A stretch of DNA of 64,000 nucleotides. Origin: Pratylenchus scribneri (taxonomy: Eukaryota; Nematoda; Chromadorea; Rhabditida; Pratylenchidae). Below, one piece after another: positions 1 through 12,654 of this stretch. Both the position numbers and the translations under genes were made by a program. Location: NCBI GenBank assembly GCA_030063045.1, contig JAQSEB010000088.1, positions 1 through 64,000 of the forward strand, in the 5' to 3' direction. Position 1 is the first letter of the stretch, and each line of letters opens with the position of its first letter. A model generated the notes under the pieces. The model saw nothing but the letters and a program-made list of their open reading frames with translations, had not been told where the DNA came from and made no database searches.

Positions 1-1828
1 GAATTATTCGGGGGATTTGGAAAATAAAATATTATTATGAAAACATTGAAATAATGATCATTCGATAAATATTTTTTTTAAATCAATGAATTAAATATAT
101 TAACTTTTTTGGCAATATATTTTTGCCAATTCATAACGAAGTGTTAAGACTTGTAAGGACTACATAGTACATATAAAGGCTAAGATTTATGCAGAATATG
201 ATTCAAAATCGATCGGAATTTGGCAAAATTTTATGGTCTTAGAAAGCCAATATTTTAAAAAATAATAATAGAAAATAAGGAAATAAAATCCATTTTTAAA
301 TCTTATTATTATTAATTTAAAAAAATTTTGAAAAATAAAGATAAAACATAATTAAATTTTTATATATTTTGTGTTTATCTCGTTTTGAAACTTTGTTGTA
401 ACTCAATTTATTGTTTAAGATTATAGTGGCCAAGTTATTTTAATTAATATTTTAGAATTGATGACCAAAAAAATATCAAAATAAAAGGGTAAAAATAATG
501 TCAAAAAATGGGAATCTTATAAAAATGCAAATTCATGGCCCCAAAAAATTTGCAAATGTAACAAAATTTTCTATCTCATTGGTCATCCGTATTTTTTGGC
601 TCGGCTCTTTCACCTATCCTCAGTCAACCAAAAAGTGCATCCATTTAATAAAATGGACATTAATAAAATGTAAAATAGCACTGTGCCAGTCGGTGGATCA
701 GTCATATTAAAATTTGAGAGTAGAAATTTTGGAGAAACCAACCAAAAATTTTGTAAAAGTTTAAAATGAGCTTTTTGGTGATGATTTTTCCTTATTTAAT
801 TTATTTGTTCTTGGGATAAAAAAAAATAAATTTTCCACTAATTAAAATTTATTTATTTAATAATTATTATTATGTAAGCAATTAATTTTTTTCCACTAAT
901 CAGACTAGACTATTTTTATTAATCGTTATTGTTTATGATTTTTTTTGCAAATAATTTTTAATCTCATTCTCCCTAGTTTTGCTGCAATAAATTATCTTAG
1001 TGATGCCTCTAATCTCACCCGATTTTTGCATCATTTTTCTGCAACTTCAAACAAATCAAAAGAAAGTGAACTTTTATGAGCAAATGAGAGAAAATTTATG
1101 GCCAAATATTATTGCAGGGAATGAAAAGAGAGTAATAGCACAAAGAATGAAAAAAAAACAAATTGTTGGAATGTTAAATTTTAAAAAATGAAATAAATAA
1201 ATGTAAATGCCAGATGAATATTTTTGAAGACATAAAAATTTATTTAGGAAACAAAGAACACTGGATGATGTCGTTTTTTCCATTTTATTTTTTATTCCTT
1301 CACCATCATCCCATCCAATTCAAAATATGGTCGGCACTCGGCACTTGGCTTTAGCACTCAAAGTACAAGCAGAAAATTTCATAAGGGCCAAATAGAAGAA
1401 AGTTATTGCCAAAATAAAAGCCGAAATGATTTCGAAGAATTATAATTAATTTTCCTAATTAAATTTATAAAAATAGAAGTTCAGGGTGTTAGCCCTTTAA
1501 GCAAACACCCTTATTAGCACCCCAAAATTTAGTTATATTTCAATTATATTTTTAAAAATGAGCCTTTAGAAGATTGTACATGTTTGATATCTTTGGGAAA
1601 TTAGATAGTTTACTGTAGTTATTAGCTTTATAGAAATAATAAAAGTAAGAATTCTTTTCACTTCCACTACCGCACTTTTCATTTGCTTTCAATTCAAAGG
1701 TAATATAGAATAAATGGCTTTTTATTTACCTGCTGAATGCGAAGCCGAATGGTTCATTTTTAATCAAATTTTACATTTTATTTATACTGCGATAGAAAAC
1801 GGTGAAATCAAAATGGTATTGAATTGGT
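1..1828. other. AT-rich stretch without recognisable gene
   Basis: Only short open frames rich in Lys, Asn, Phe and Ile are present, and none joins to a neighbour by plausible splicing or resembles a family I know. It could hold the distal part of a gene lying outside the window, but I see no exon I would defend. Confidence 0.5.
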
Positions 1829-2191
1829 GGTTGGCCGACACTTGCGGACGATATGGTCTGGTGCCGTAGGTGGTAAATCTGGTGTGGCATTGTTTATAGC
1901 ATATTATTAGGCATAAAAATAGCTACAAAATGACATCAAAAGCATTGGGCCAATATTTGAACATTCAACGAGTTATGGCCAAAAAACCGTCAAAATCGCA
2001 ATTTTAATTAAATCAACGGTTTTTAGGCCATAATTCGGTGAATATTCAACATTGGCCTATGCTTTTGATGTCATTTTGTAGCTAATTTTATGCCTAATAA
2101 TATGCTATAAACAATGCCATTCCAGCTTTACCAACATCGATGCCAGACCGTTTCGTCCGCAAGTGTCGGGTCCGCAAGTGTTGCAGTACGG
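1829..2191. mobile_element. Foldback (MITE-like) element, family 1, copy a
   Basis: The two halves are reverse complements of each other around an AT-rich centre near 2005. The outer ends carry the CCGACACTTGCGGAC motif and its complement, and the inner arms carry a block around ACAAAATGACATCAAAAGCA and its complement. A second copy with the same ends and arms lies at 18344-18715. There is no coding capacity, so this is a non-autonomous inverted-repeat element. I cannot define a clear target-site duplication. Confidence 0.85.
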
Positions 2192-3012
2192 TCAAAATTT
2201 GCTTTTGGGGAAATCCCTTAAAAGAGCAACCCCCAATCAAAAATTTTGAAAGTCAGGGTGAATGGGCCAAAATAAGCAAAAAAGAGGAAGAGGAATGCAG
2301 AATGGCTAAAAATGGGCAATTGGATGGAATGAAGAAAATGAAATTTTGGCCGTCAAAAGAAAATTGAATTGAAGGGAGAAAATGGGGAACAGAATTAATT
2401 CATCCAAATTTGAAATTTCCCATCAAATTTCAAATTACATTCACAGATCAATGTCAACTTATTTTTTGTTTTATACTTCTATTTTTTCAATAAATATTTC
2501 CTTAAAAATGGATAACTTGAATGGCATTGGGAATTCCTTTGGGCAAAATAAATTTTATTCATCGAAAAATTTGAATGGGATTTATGCATTTATGGTTATT
2601 GTATGGGGAGATTGGGAAGGACTGTGAAATGGAAAATAGAATCTTCGACGAAATTGATGAACCCTGATGGCATTTTGATTTTAGCAAATTCGGATTATTT
2701 CTGCTATATTTTCAATTAAAAATTTCAAAAAATTTTATTGTCTCAGATGAGCTTTGCAATAAATATTTTATTATTTATTATAAATCGAATTTTGTACTAA
2801 AATAAGAAGATAAATCATAAAGCTTAAAATAAAATAAAATCTGGTAATCAAAATTATTTAGCCGGAATATTTTTGAAATTTTCTGATTATATTTTAATTT
2901 AAAAATAGGAAAATAATTGTGCAAACTTTACCAAAAATTTAAAACTAAATATTTATCATTAATCATAATCAAAATTTAATTTAGTAATTTTTTTTTAAAA
3001 TTTATTATATTG
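2192..3012. other. Intergenic, no gene recognised
   Basis: Short open frames at 2140-2367 and 2382-2627 have no recognisable similarity, and the first begins inside the foldback element. The segment contains the upstream region of the F-box-like gene that starts at 3013. Confidence 0.4.
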
Positions 3013-6000
3013 ATGGACAATTCAAAGTCAAACTCGGAAGAAATCGCCGCTGCCACTTCTTCTGATTCTTCACAACAACATAATTTATTTTTGTCATCTT
3101 TGTTGGCAATTTGGTTAAATTTAATTATTTTTAATTCATTAAAATTTAAATTCTAAGGTCTCTTCCAAATGAAATTTGGTTCGACATTTTTGCTTTTGTG
3201 AAATTATATGAATCGCCGAATATTTTTCTGGTTAACAGCTATCTGTTGCCAATTTGTCAAGAATTTTTCCATTCTGGAAATATTGAAAAAAGACGCCGAA
3301 ATATTCATAAATTGAAGATGCGATTGTCGGCCGAAGGTCAGAGGGCTAAATTATAAGTTGAAAATTTTTAAAAATATTTAGGCGAATTGACAATATTCGT
3401 GAAGAAGAGAAATGGAACATATGAATCCGTGTCAATTCCGGAAGTTGATCCGCCTAAAATTTTCAAATCATTTGGTGAAATTCAAGTTCGAAAATGTTGT
3501 TGGCTTCAAGGAATGCAATTTTTGAATAAATTTCAGGTAATTATTTATATTTTAATTTTAATACAGGGCTCTCAGATTAAAATAAAGTACAGAGCCTTGA
3601 AAATAAAGATTTTGGTATCAAAATAAAGATTTTCATATTAAGCTAATATAAATTATAATTAGTTAATTAGATTTACTATAAATGAACAAGAAGGAATCAA
3701 GCAGAACTAAGATTACATGTTTTTTTAGAAGAAATTTTTACAATTTTTCAAGCCTTAGGCAAAATATTTAAGTCAAAAATGGAAGCGCTTAAAAAATTTA
3801 GTGAAAAAAAAGTACATGATGGCACAAATAAAGTACAAAAAAATCTTTTAAAAAAAGTGCATCTGAATGTGAGACCCATTTAAATATAATAATTATTGCC
3901 TTAAATAATTCAATGAATAATTTTTTAAGTCACTTCTATCAAATGGGAATTTCTCCATTTCATGCCATCGAGAGTTTTTATTATCAAATGTTGGCAGTCA
4001 ATATTTTGAAAATTTCGGCCGATTCCCTCGTTGGAAAAAACAAGAAAAGAATTACAAAATATTTCAAGAAAAGAAATCGTTTTTGGAAATATTGGAGAAA
4101 AAAAAATGTGGGCTACAATTGAAACGCAGCAAATCTTGCAAAGAATTTACACGATTTTTATCATTTCCACTTGTGGCCAAATACAATGGCCAATTTTCAA
4201 TATCATTCAAAAGTGAGCGAAATTTGAGCAAAGATGATGCAAAATTGATTTATGCATGGATTTCTTCTACCAAGAAAAAGGGAGTAAGGCTTCTTCAAAT
4301 CAACCATTTCAATGGCAAAAAAGCATTGGAATTGGCACAACAAATTGCCAATCTCTTCAAAAAAGTTAGTATTTCAAAAATTAATTTAAATTGTCCAAAA
4401 AAGAAAATAAATAAAGCCAAAATAATTATAATAGTTTGAATATTTTTCCTATATTTACAAAAAAGCAATGCCATTAAACAGAGTTTGCTAAGAAGCATTG
4501 AATGGTATTTTCTATTTTGTATGTAAATTATAATTGTTTGGATAAATTAAATCTCTATTAAACGTTTAAATATTTATTGTTTTGGATTCATTATTCCAAT
4601 ATTAGTTAAACTTAAACCTAAACCACAGAATAAACTTTCAAATATACCGATCAGATTTAATATTAATTTGCAGAAAAAAACACTGAATTTGCCGAAAATC
4701 TTTCGTGTCGAAAAATATTAGGTACTAGTGCAGATTGTCCCCTACAAGAGAAGGACGGACAGAAGGGAAGGAATTGATGGAAGGGAAATGTGTCACTCAT
4801 CATATTGAGATGAAGGGAATGGATTCAGCGAGGGAGAAATGAATTTCCTCGTGCGGGGAAGATTCCTAAAACGGTAAAATGTGAACTAAGAATTAAATAT
4901 AGAATTGGAATAAAAATCAGAGAAAAAAACTTAGTTCATCACAAACATTAGTGTTTTTTTTTCATCCAAACATTTTGTGTTTTAATTCTATTATTTTTCC
5001 AAACATTTTTTTAAAGATTTTGTGTTTTTGTATTCTAGACATTTTGTATTTTTATTTTCCTAAACATTGAATGATTTTGTTTTAATAAATTTTAAAAAAT
5101 ATTTAGTTTTTTAATGTTTTTATATTTTAATTTTATATATACCGTGTAATCTCTTTTGATTTCCCATGTGGAATTATTTTTCAACTCCTTATAAATTGGG
5201 AAAATTAGAGTATAACTCCTTTAATTTGTGGATATTTATGAATTAATTAGATCATATTTGTAGATCTTTAAAGAATTTCGAAAATTCAATGAAAATTTAT
5301 TTGATTTTATTTTGCCTAGTTATGAATCCTCAAAATCGAGGGTGGGGATGGGGAATTAAGAGTTATACATTTAAATATTTTATTATTTTTATTCAGAATT
5401 ATTTTAATTTTAAATCAAAAATTTAAATTAGAAATTGCATCGTTTTAGGAATCTTCCCCGCACGAGGAAATTCATTTCTCCCTCGCTGAATCCATTCCCT
5501 TCATCTCAATATGATGAGTGACACATTTCCCTTCCATCAATTCCTTCCCTTCTGTCCGTCCTTCTCTTGTAGGGGACAATCTGCACTAGTACCAAATATT
5601 ATATTTTTGAGGCCATAACTTGGCCCTAATTAGGGTTTTAGGGCTAGGGTTAGGGTTCAATGCATGATGGGATTATGGGCTAAGGTCTAGAGGTTAGGGG
5701 TTTATAAATAAGTCTGATTTGGCCAAGTTATATGGCCTCAAATGTATAATATTTTTCGACATGAAAAATTTTCGGCAAATTCAGTGTTTTTTTTTCACAA
5801 ATTAGACTGCCTTTATCTATTGGGTTAAAATTTTAAATATAGGTGTTACAGTAACTCTAACTGAACAGTTTGTTTTGGGCTATATATATATTTTTTTCCA
5901 AACTAATTAAATTTCCCAATTCCCATACCCTATTTTATGTAAATATGCTACTTTTTCAAAAAAAAATATATATTTTTTTTTAATTTTTACAAAATTCTTC

Positions 6001-6288
6001 TTATTATTAACATGATTTTTAAAGGACCATTTTGACAAAACAAAAGCTGAGAAAATGGAATTGACAATTTTATTGCCTTCGGATTCCATGCCTCTACCAA
6101 TGGAGAAGCAAAAAATTTGCAATGCCCAAGGAGATCATCTGGCAACTCTTCGCACATTTACCGTCAATTTTGAGGGTTTGGATATTAAAACATCGGCATA
6201 TGTGTTCTACACTAATCCAACGGAATATTACAATGATAAGAAGAAAGAAATTGAATTGTTTTGCCCTAACATTTTACACTTTTATTAA
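3013..6288 (+). CDS. F-box-like protein, paralogue A (5 exons)
   Basis: Exons 3013-3113, 3158-3336, 3382-3536, 3930-4364 and 6025-6288 join in phase to 378 codons including the stop. After a low-complexity Ser/Gln start, exon 2 begins with LPNEIWFDIFAFVK, which resembles the start of an F-box, a substrate-adaptor fold of SCF ubiquitin ligases. The rest (exon 3 with PPKIFKSFGEIQVRKCC, exon 4 with ALELAQQIANLF, exon 5 with GDHLATLRTFTV) matches exon for exon the gene at 18921-21289. Exons 2 have the same length (179 nt) in both. The 1.66-kb last intron is swollen by nested transposons. The F-box call is tentative. The paralogy with the second gene is clear. Confidence 0.75.
4673..5796. mobile_element. 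Foldback element, family 2, interrupted copy
   Basis: The ends read GAAAAAAACACTGAATTTG.CG and its complement, then a CGAAAAATATTA block, and inner arms around GGCCATATAACTTGGCC. The centre contains degenerate TTAGGG-like units. An intact copy of about 243 bp lies at 25204-25446. Here the left arm is split by an unrelated insertion at 4721-5593. Confidence 0.85.
4721..5593. mobile_element. Non-autonomous inverted-repeat transposon nested in family 2 foldback
   Basis: The ends are GGTACTAGTGCAGATTGTCC and its exact complement. The inverted arms extend about 150 bp (to roughly 4874 and from roughly 5445). The element is flanked by an exact 8-bp direct repeat AAATATTA (4713-4720 and 5594-5601), while the intact family 2 copy at 25204 has this target once. 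That is strong evidence for insertion with an 8-bp target duplication, as hAT-type elements produce. There is no coding capacity. Confidence 0.88.
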
Positions 6289-7190
6289 ATTTATTAATAA
6301 ACAAAACAGCTTTGTTTTGTAAGTGTTCAAGCTTTGTAAAAAAAAAATAATTTACATTAATAGTTAACTCTGTTTTGATTTGTTATGATAAAATTTATTT
6401 CGGCTTAAAATTTTTTATTTTTTTTTTCAATTTTTTTGGTCGAAAAAATTTCAGTTTTTTTATTTTTTCTTCGTTTGAATTCAGAAATAATGTTAAATTA
6501 ATTTTTCAGTATTTCTAATACGAAATAATTAAGTTTTTGATGCTCATTTTGCTCAAGGAATGAATTTTTACTTTTGATAAATTTTTCCAAATTTATATAT
6601 TTAATTGATTTAAAAATTATTTTATTAATAATTTGCATTTCTCAATAAAAAAAAAAGAAATTTTTGATGATTAATAAAATTTTCTTATCAAATTCTTTAT
6701 TGTTTTCGAAGATTGAATAAATAATCATATTATTAATTCCAAAAATATTCATTTTATTATTTCAAAAAATTCATTCCTATTATCTTTCCATAAAATTGAA
6801 AAATGAATGGAAATATAATGGATGAATTTTAATTTGAGGGATGATAAGGACGATTGATGATGGCCACACCCCATTTTTGTTTTAAGAAATTTTATTTTAT
6901 AATGAAATTATTGATAAAATAAATGGAGGGTATTTGGACAAAAAGGAAAATAAACCAGGAATTTTCTTTTTAATTTTCATTTATTAATTGCGATGCTTTC
7001 GAATTATTTTGGGGCCCAAATTATCATATAATTTCCACCCTTTATTATATTGAAATTTTTTATTTCCAAACTCATCAAGGAAAAAAATTTAAAAATTTTA
7101 ACTAAATTTTATTTTATAAAATATTTAAAATTACCTTTTTTCAGAAAAGCTTTGATTTATATAAGTTTTATTATTTTCTTCAAATCAAAA
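6289..7190. other. Intergenic, no gene recognised
   Basis: AT-rich homopolymer-like sequence between the stop of the F-box-like gene and the start of the Rab gene, both on the + strand. It presumably holds the 3' end of the former and the promoter of the latter. No specific element is visible. Confidence 0.4.
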
Positions 7191-8818
7191 ATGCTCTCCC
7201 ATTTGCCATATCAAATGTTAAACGCACAACAAGTGGAACATTCTCATCGATTTCAGCTGCCGAATTCGTGCCCTATTCGGGAAATTAGACAAAATGATTT
7301 CAAAATAGTACTTTTGGGAGAATCTGGTGTTGGCAAATCGGCGTTGGCTCTTCGATTCGACAGAGACCAATTCTCTGAGAATTTAGAAGCAACAATTGCT
7401 GGTGCCTACTTTGAGCACACAATTTGGTTTGAAAATGCCGATGGACAATCCGCAAAAATCAAATTGGAAATTTGGGACACAGCTGGTCAGGTGTGTAATA
7501 GTCACATAAAGTATGGAAAAACTTTCCAATAATTTTTTAAAGAGATTAAATTAATAATTGGCTAATCTTTTTTATTGTAATTCAAAGTCTTGTTCATTTT
7601 TTCTTAAAAATATAAAATTTTTTCGACATTGAAAGAAAAATGCGTATTAATTGTATTTAAAATAGTTTGAAAAATGTTCCATTTCTTAAAAAATTGATTA
7701 TTATTTTAAAATCGTGAATTAAAATTTTTGAAAAATTCTTTAATTAATTCTTTCCGAAAAATACTAAAATCTTTTTATAAACTAAATTTTTATTTACAAA
7801 AAATTTAGTCTTTTATTAAAACTCTGTTGAATTTCTTAGCAAATAGGACGACACCGATACTAAATTTAGAAATTAATGAATTTTTATAAAAATTATTCTA
7901 TAAAAATTTTAATTTTGATCAAATTTCGCAAGAAAAAATTTAAAATTGTTCAAAAAGTTTGCAAATGTATAACACTTTTAATAATTTTCAGGAACGTTAT
8001 CGCTCCATTACCCCAATGTACATTCGAGAGGCAAAGGCAGCAATTGTCGTCTATGATATTTCGGATCAAGTCTTTTTTTATTGCAAAAATTCTATAAAAA
8101 ATTCATCTCTTTAAAGAATTCATTTGTGAAGGCAAAAGATTGGGTGGAACGTTTGAGAAATGCGCAAGTGACTGGATTTGATAATGCAAATGTGCAAATC
8201 GCATTTGTTGGCAACAAAGTGGACTTGGATGAACGAAGAGAAGTGGAATTGGAGGAGGCCCAGGTGTTCATTTGTTAAAAAAATTGTTAAAAATATATTT
8301 TTTTATTAAAAAAAAGGGAGAAAAATGAAACAAAAGATGCAAAATTATTGTTTATTTTCGTGTAAAAATGCAAAAAAAAAAAATAAATTTTTTTTTCGGT
8401 TTTAATAAACCAGAAAATTTAAAGTATTCAAGAATTTATCCTTATTTTTTAGTATCAAAAAGATAATCAGAAATCGACTTTATAAAAGGGTTGTAAATTT
8501 ATTCAAAAGAAAAATTAACTCCTCAATTAAAATAATTATTTTAAATTTAATTTGTAGAAATATGCAATCCAAAATCGCCTGATTTTCATCGAAACATCGG
8601 CCAAAACATCGATGAATGTTTGCAAATTGTTCAAAACATTGAGTGAAGTTTTGTTCCGAAAAGAGTTAGAAAGGGAGGATGAAGAGGGGGCATCGGCAAA
8701 AACAAATAATGACGAAGGAAAAAATGCAAAGGAAATACGAGGAATTATGTTGGATAAAATCGCAACATTCCAAGAAGAAACAAGAGAAAAAGTGCAAAAT
8801 TGTTGCAATGTAAATTGA
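7191..8818 (+). CDS. Rab5-type small GTPase (4 exons)
   Basis: Exons 7191-7490, 7992-8069, 8117-8263 and 8558-8818 are all phase 0 and encode 261 residues. Visible GTPase motifs: P-loop GESGVGKSA, effector-region Thr in EATIAGAY, WDTAGQ followed by ERYRSITPMYIREA, NKVD, and ETSAK. The C-terminus ends NCCNVN, a double-cysteine geranylgeranylation site of the Rab5 type. The switch and WDTAGQERY.S..PMY region is closest to the Rab5/21/22 subfamily, which governs early endosome fusion and endocytic traffic on the cytosolic face of membranes. It is longer than usual, with about 25 extra N-terminal residues and a Lys/Glu-rich tail before the cysteines, and has a divergent core. It is therefore probably a lineage-specific paralogue, and which Rab5-like member it is remains open. 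Confidence 0.88.
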
Positions 8819-9022
8819 CAAATAATTCCAATTCTACTACATAAAAAAATAAAGTCAAAAATGTAACTAGTGGAAAAGTGAAGTACCTCTATATATATTT
8901 GATAATGATGAACATTTATTTATTAAATGGATAAAGTTTTGTTTCTTAATGTTTTTTTTTCATTATATTCCTTAGAAAAAATTCATTCATTTCCTTTTTA
9001 TCCAAAAATTCAACTCATTCAT
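8819..9022. other. Short convergent intergenic gap
   Basis: About 200 bp separate the stop of the + strand Rab gene from the stop of the - strand MATH gene. An AATAAA-like signal (aaaaaaataaagtc) lies just after the Rab stop, near 8844. No other feature is seen. Confidence 0.5.
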
Positions 9023-11450
9023 TCACAAATCCTCTGCTTTCTCATCCAATATATGATTGCCCATTGTGCTTGAGAGAACTTTGAACTGAGCTGAGACACC
9101 AATCGAGCCGTCGTCGGCATTCTGGATGAATCCCTTTGACGGGTTTAAAATGTCCTGCAAAAAGAATATTTTTTATTAAATTTTTTTTTGCTACCTCCAA
9201 TTTGGCAATTTGCTTTTCGCCGAAGTCAGCATTCAAAACACCTTCACGACTGTCATTATCCTGATTATATACGAATTTGTATTTTGGTGAACGATAAAAT
9301 TGATCGGGCTCAGATCGGCAAAAAATGTGGAAATGGCTAAAAAAAATTATAAATTTTTAAGTGATAAATTCTTGAGATTATTTAATAAAGTGAAAATATA
9401 TCAATTTAGTATTAGTAGTATATATTTTTTATGTTCATTATTATTCTATATTTAATTTAAACTCAGCTTATAGCGACTTGTATAATATGAATATGGAGTA
9501 TAAATCTGATTACGAGATTGCCCGAATATCTGGCTAATAATAAAACCCAGAAAATACCTATACGAATTATTGATAAATGGGAAATATTTAGTTTAACTTA
9601 TACTCAAACGGCTTAGGTTTAAGAAATTCTAAGGATTCGTCTGGTTAAACGATGTAAAAAAATTTATTTTTGAAGGAACCATTGAAAATTAAATAATATT
9701 CGGTGCGTTTTTAGGAGATCTATATATTGGTTTAAGGTTTAGATTTTAATGGCAAACCATTAAACCGTAAAAAATCTTTGGAAATTTTCAATATTTTTGC
9801 CGATATTTACACTATTTATTCGAGAAATTAAATTCCCCCTGGGTCCTGACAAAAATTAGCAAGAATAATAATAGTTTTTTATACAAAAATTCTACTTACA
9901 CTTCCACTTCAAGGGAATATGGATATGTGCCATCATCTCTTAACATCATCCCTGGCGGAATGGCTTTCAAGTAGAGTCCAAGCCAATCCTGGTCCAATTC
10001 GTTTGATGCAATTAATATCCATTTGAAACCGAACATTTCCACTCGCTCCAGAAAACTTTTTCCTTCGATTCGGAAGCTGGTGTTGTTGGCAAACAATTTA
10101 GTGGGATCCGGAATTTGCAACGAAATGGTACTGCTTTTCTCTGTGAAAAGAGAACATACATTAATAAAATTGCAATAAAATTTTAGAATTTTGTGTTGGT
10201 CATCTAATTTGGGTAAAAGAAAATATTCACTACAAAAATTATTTTAATTATTTGAATTAAGATTCAGCAATTCTCATACATTTTTGAAAATTTGTTGTTA
10301 TATATGATGTGCCTAAAAGGCAAAAAAAACCATTTGAATGATTGTCAATCCCAGACAAATATAATTTAAAAAATATATTTTATAAATAAAAAAATTATTC
10401 AAAAATTTCGCCCCAAAATTGCTATTTATTGGTCAGAAAATAGGCCCTATAGAAAAATTAGAATTATAGACTCCGATTTGGACAAAGGCATCAAAAAAAT
10501 TTTGGTGTGAATTTTAATGCTAAATTTCTTACAATAAAAAATTAATCAAGCTCGACTAATAAGCTATTAAAATTATTTCAAAATAATAAAAAAAAAATAC
10601 TGTTAAGTTGTTTTCCACGTCGAATGTTCCCACGTTTCCATTCCTTCCATTCGGTAAGTTTGGCCAAATCCGTTTTGCGTTGCTTTTCCAATTTCTTGAT
10701 TTTGTCCTTCTCCAAATCCAATTGATTCACCAAAATTTTGTTTACTTTCTGTGAATATTCCAAATCCATGGCCAACTTTTCGTTCAATTTTTGAGCATTT
10801 TCCAAATCATTTGTCAATTTTTCGTTCATTCTTTTGGCGTCTTTCAATTCATAAATATTGTTTTCGCAATTTTTGTATGCTTCAGCAATGTCATCTGAAA
10901 AATGGGATGTAATTTTCAAATTCTAATAAATTTTATTTTGATCAATCGGGAATAAACAGTAATATGTATCTATGTTGGTGAATGACTGTATCAATTTTTA
11001 TAGCATCTTATTGGACAAAATTTGCCTACAAAATGATATCCTAGATTAATAAATTAAAAAATTAAATTAAACCCAATAGAGAACAGTTTTTTGAAATAAT
11101 TTGGCAAAATTAATATATAATCAATGCTTTTTAAATATCAATTTGTGGCTATTTATTTACCTATTAAGATGCTATCGAAATTAATCTACATTTCTATAGC
11201 TCAGCAACTACTTAAAATATTTCAACCCAAATTGGCATAATATAGCTCGTGGCTGACCTTCCAAATTTCTGCCATCTCCGAAAGCCGCTGGAGAGAGGGA
11301 TTAATTAATAAATTATTTAAATTTTTTTTAAATAAATACCATTATTCATTGAGGTCAAATTGGAAGAAGCGGCTGGATCCGGTTCCGGAACAAGGCTGCA
11401 AATGGCAACATTGATACAGAGAAAAAGTGTGGTGAAGACAATGGCACGGT
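9023..11450 (-). CDS. Predicted secreted coiled-coil protein with C-terminal MATH domain
   Basis: Exons in transcript order are about 11450-11340, 11287-11258, 10894-10601, 10140-9900, 9336-9195 and 9154-9023. All join in phase. The first encodes a hydrophobic stretch (AIVFTTLFLCINVAICS) like a signal-peptide core, but no ATG is seen in frame directly upstream, so the start is unresolved and a further 5' exon is likely. Next come heptad-rich repeats around MNEKLTNDLENAQKLNEKL (about 95 residues), a coiled coil. Exons 4-6 form a MATH (meprin/TRAF homology) fold: FERVEMFGFKW-like entry, LGLYLKAIPPGM, YSLEVEVHFHIF, and a final GFIQNADDGSIGVSAQFKV strand. MATH domains bind peptide ligands. A secreted coiled-coil/MATH layout recalls TRAF-like oligomers. 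The role is unknown. Confidence 0.72.
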
Positions 11451-12654
11451 AAATTTTTTTAATAATTGAAAAAATTTTATTTTTTCCTCTAAAAGTTAAA
11501 AATTGAATATTTTTATGTTAATATTATTTGATTAAATCAGAAATTTTTTATTAAAAGGAAATACAAAAAATAAAAATGTATTAAATGTAAATTTTGTTTG
11601 TTTATTTTTGATGGAGAAAAATTGGAATAAAATTTAATGCTCTTTGAATTTTTAAAAATTTCCGATAAATTAACATAATTTGTAAATTTTATAAAAAATT
11701 ACCCATAAAATGTTGAATGATGGCTTTTCAATTTATTAATTTGGAGATTTTTATGGTTAAAATTTTTTAGACAATTTCAAAAATTAAATTAAAATTTTTA
11801 ATTAAAATAAATATTAGTAAGAATGTATTTTTAATGGAATTTAGTAAAATTAACGTTCAATTTTACTAGTGAAGCAAATATATAATAAGTTAATATGATG
11901 GGATCTATAATAAAAAAAACTGGCAAAAAAATTAAATTGAAAAGAGGAAGGGGCATTTTTATTTTGGATGTAGCTGAATGATTCATTTTAAAGCATATTT
12001 TATACAATGACCAATGAAATGAATTTGATTGGTCAAAATTTTTCATGGAAAAATTAATTTTGGTAAATTGTGATGATTTTACCGATTTTAAAAGAATAAT
12101 TAAAGAAAAATAATAAATTCGTCATCATTAAATTTATTTTCTAAAATTTTTATGAAATTTAAATTAATCAAGTTTTAAAAAATTCATTTTAAATGATTTT
12201 GGCATCGAAATGGAATTAATGTTCATATTTTCTGGAAATTTTATTTCATTCAACTTAAAAGAATGAATTTTCATTTTATTTAATAAAAGTATGAATTCAA
12301 AAATTATAAAACTTTAAACCAAAAGCAAAAAAAATGAATCGGTTAGAATTTGACGGGAATCGATGAAAAAATGGCCATATTTCTGTGTGGCCAAAGCAAA
12401 TGTTTTTAATGGTGAAAGTGAATGAAAAAAATATGTGGAAAAATGGCAGCTGTTGCCATGAATTTTTTCGAGCCATCTAATCAACTTTTACTGCTGCTGA
12501 ACAATTTTGGAAAAAATGTTTTTTTTTCAAATTTTAATCGAATGTAGAATCAAATCTGTAAATTATATTGTTAACATTATTAAGTCATTTAATAAAAGTG
12601 ATTATTGATTTATAAAAGTTCGAAATTTCAATTTATTAATTTTGACGGCATCAT
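11451..12654. other. Intergenic, no gene recognised
   Basis: AT-rich sequence between two - strand genes. It contains the upstream part of the MATH gene, including any missing 5' exon, and the 3' flank of the tyrosinase gene. A 71-codon open frame at 11831-12046 (-) has no recognisable content. Confidence 0.4.

Noticed and set aside
2140..2367. Short basic protein starting MPDRFVRKCRVRKCC
   Set aside because: Its first part is the right arm of a foldback element, and the remainder has no counterpart at the second element copy.
5601..5700. Chromosome end or internal telomere
   Set aside because: The TTAGGG words are few, degenerate and confined to the loop of a foldback element, with genes continuing on both sides.
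11831..12046. Small membrane protein on the - strand
   Set aside because: 71 codons of Phe/Ile/Lys-rich sequence typical of AT-rich spacer. No splice partner, no conserved motif.
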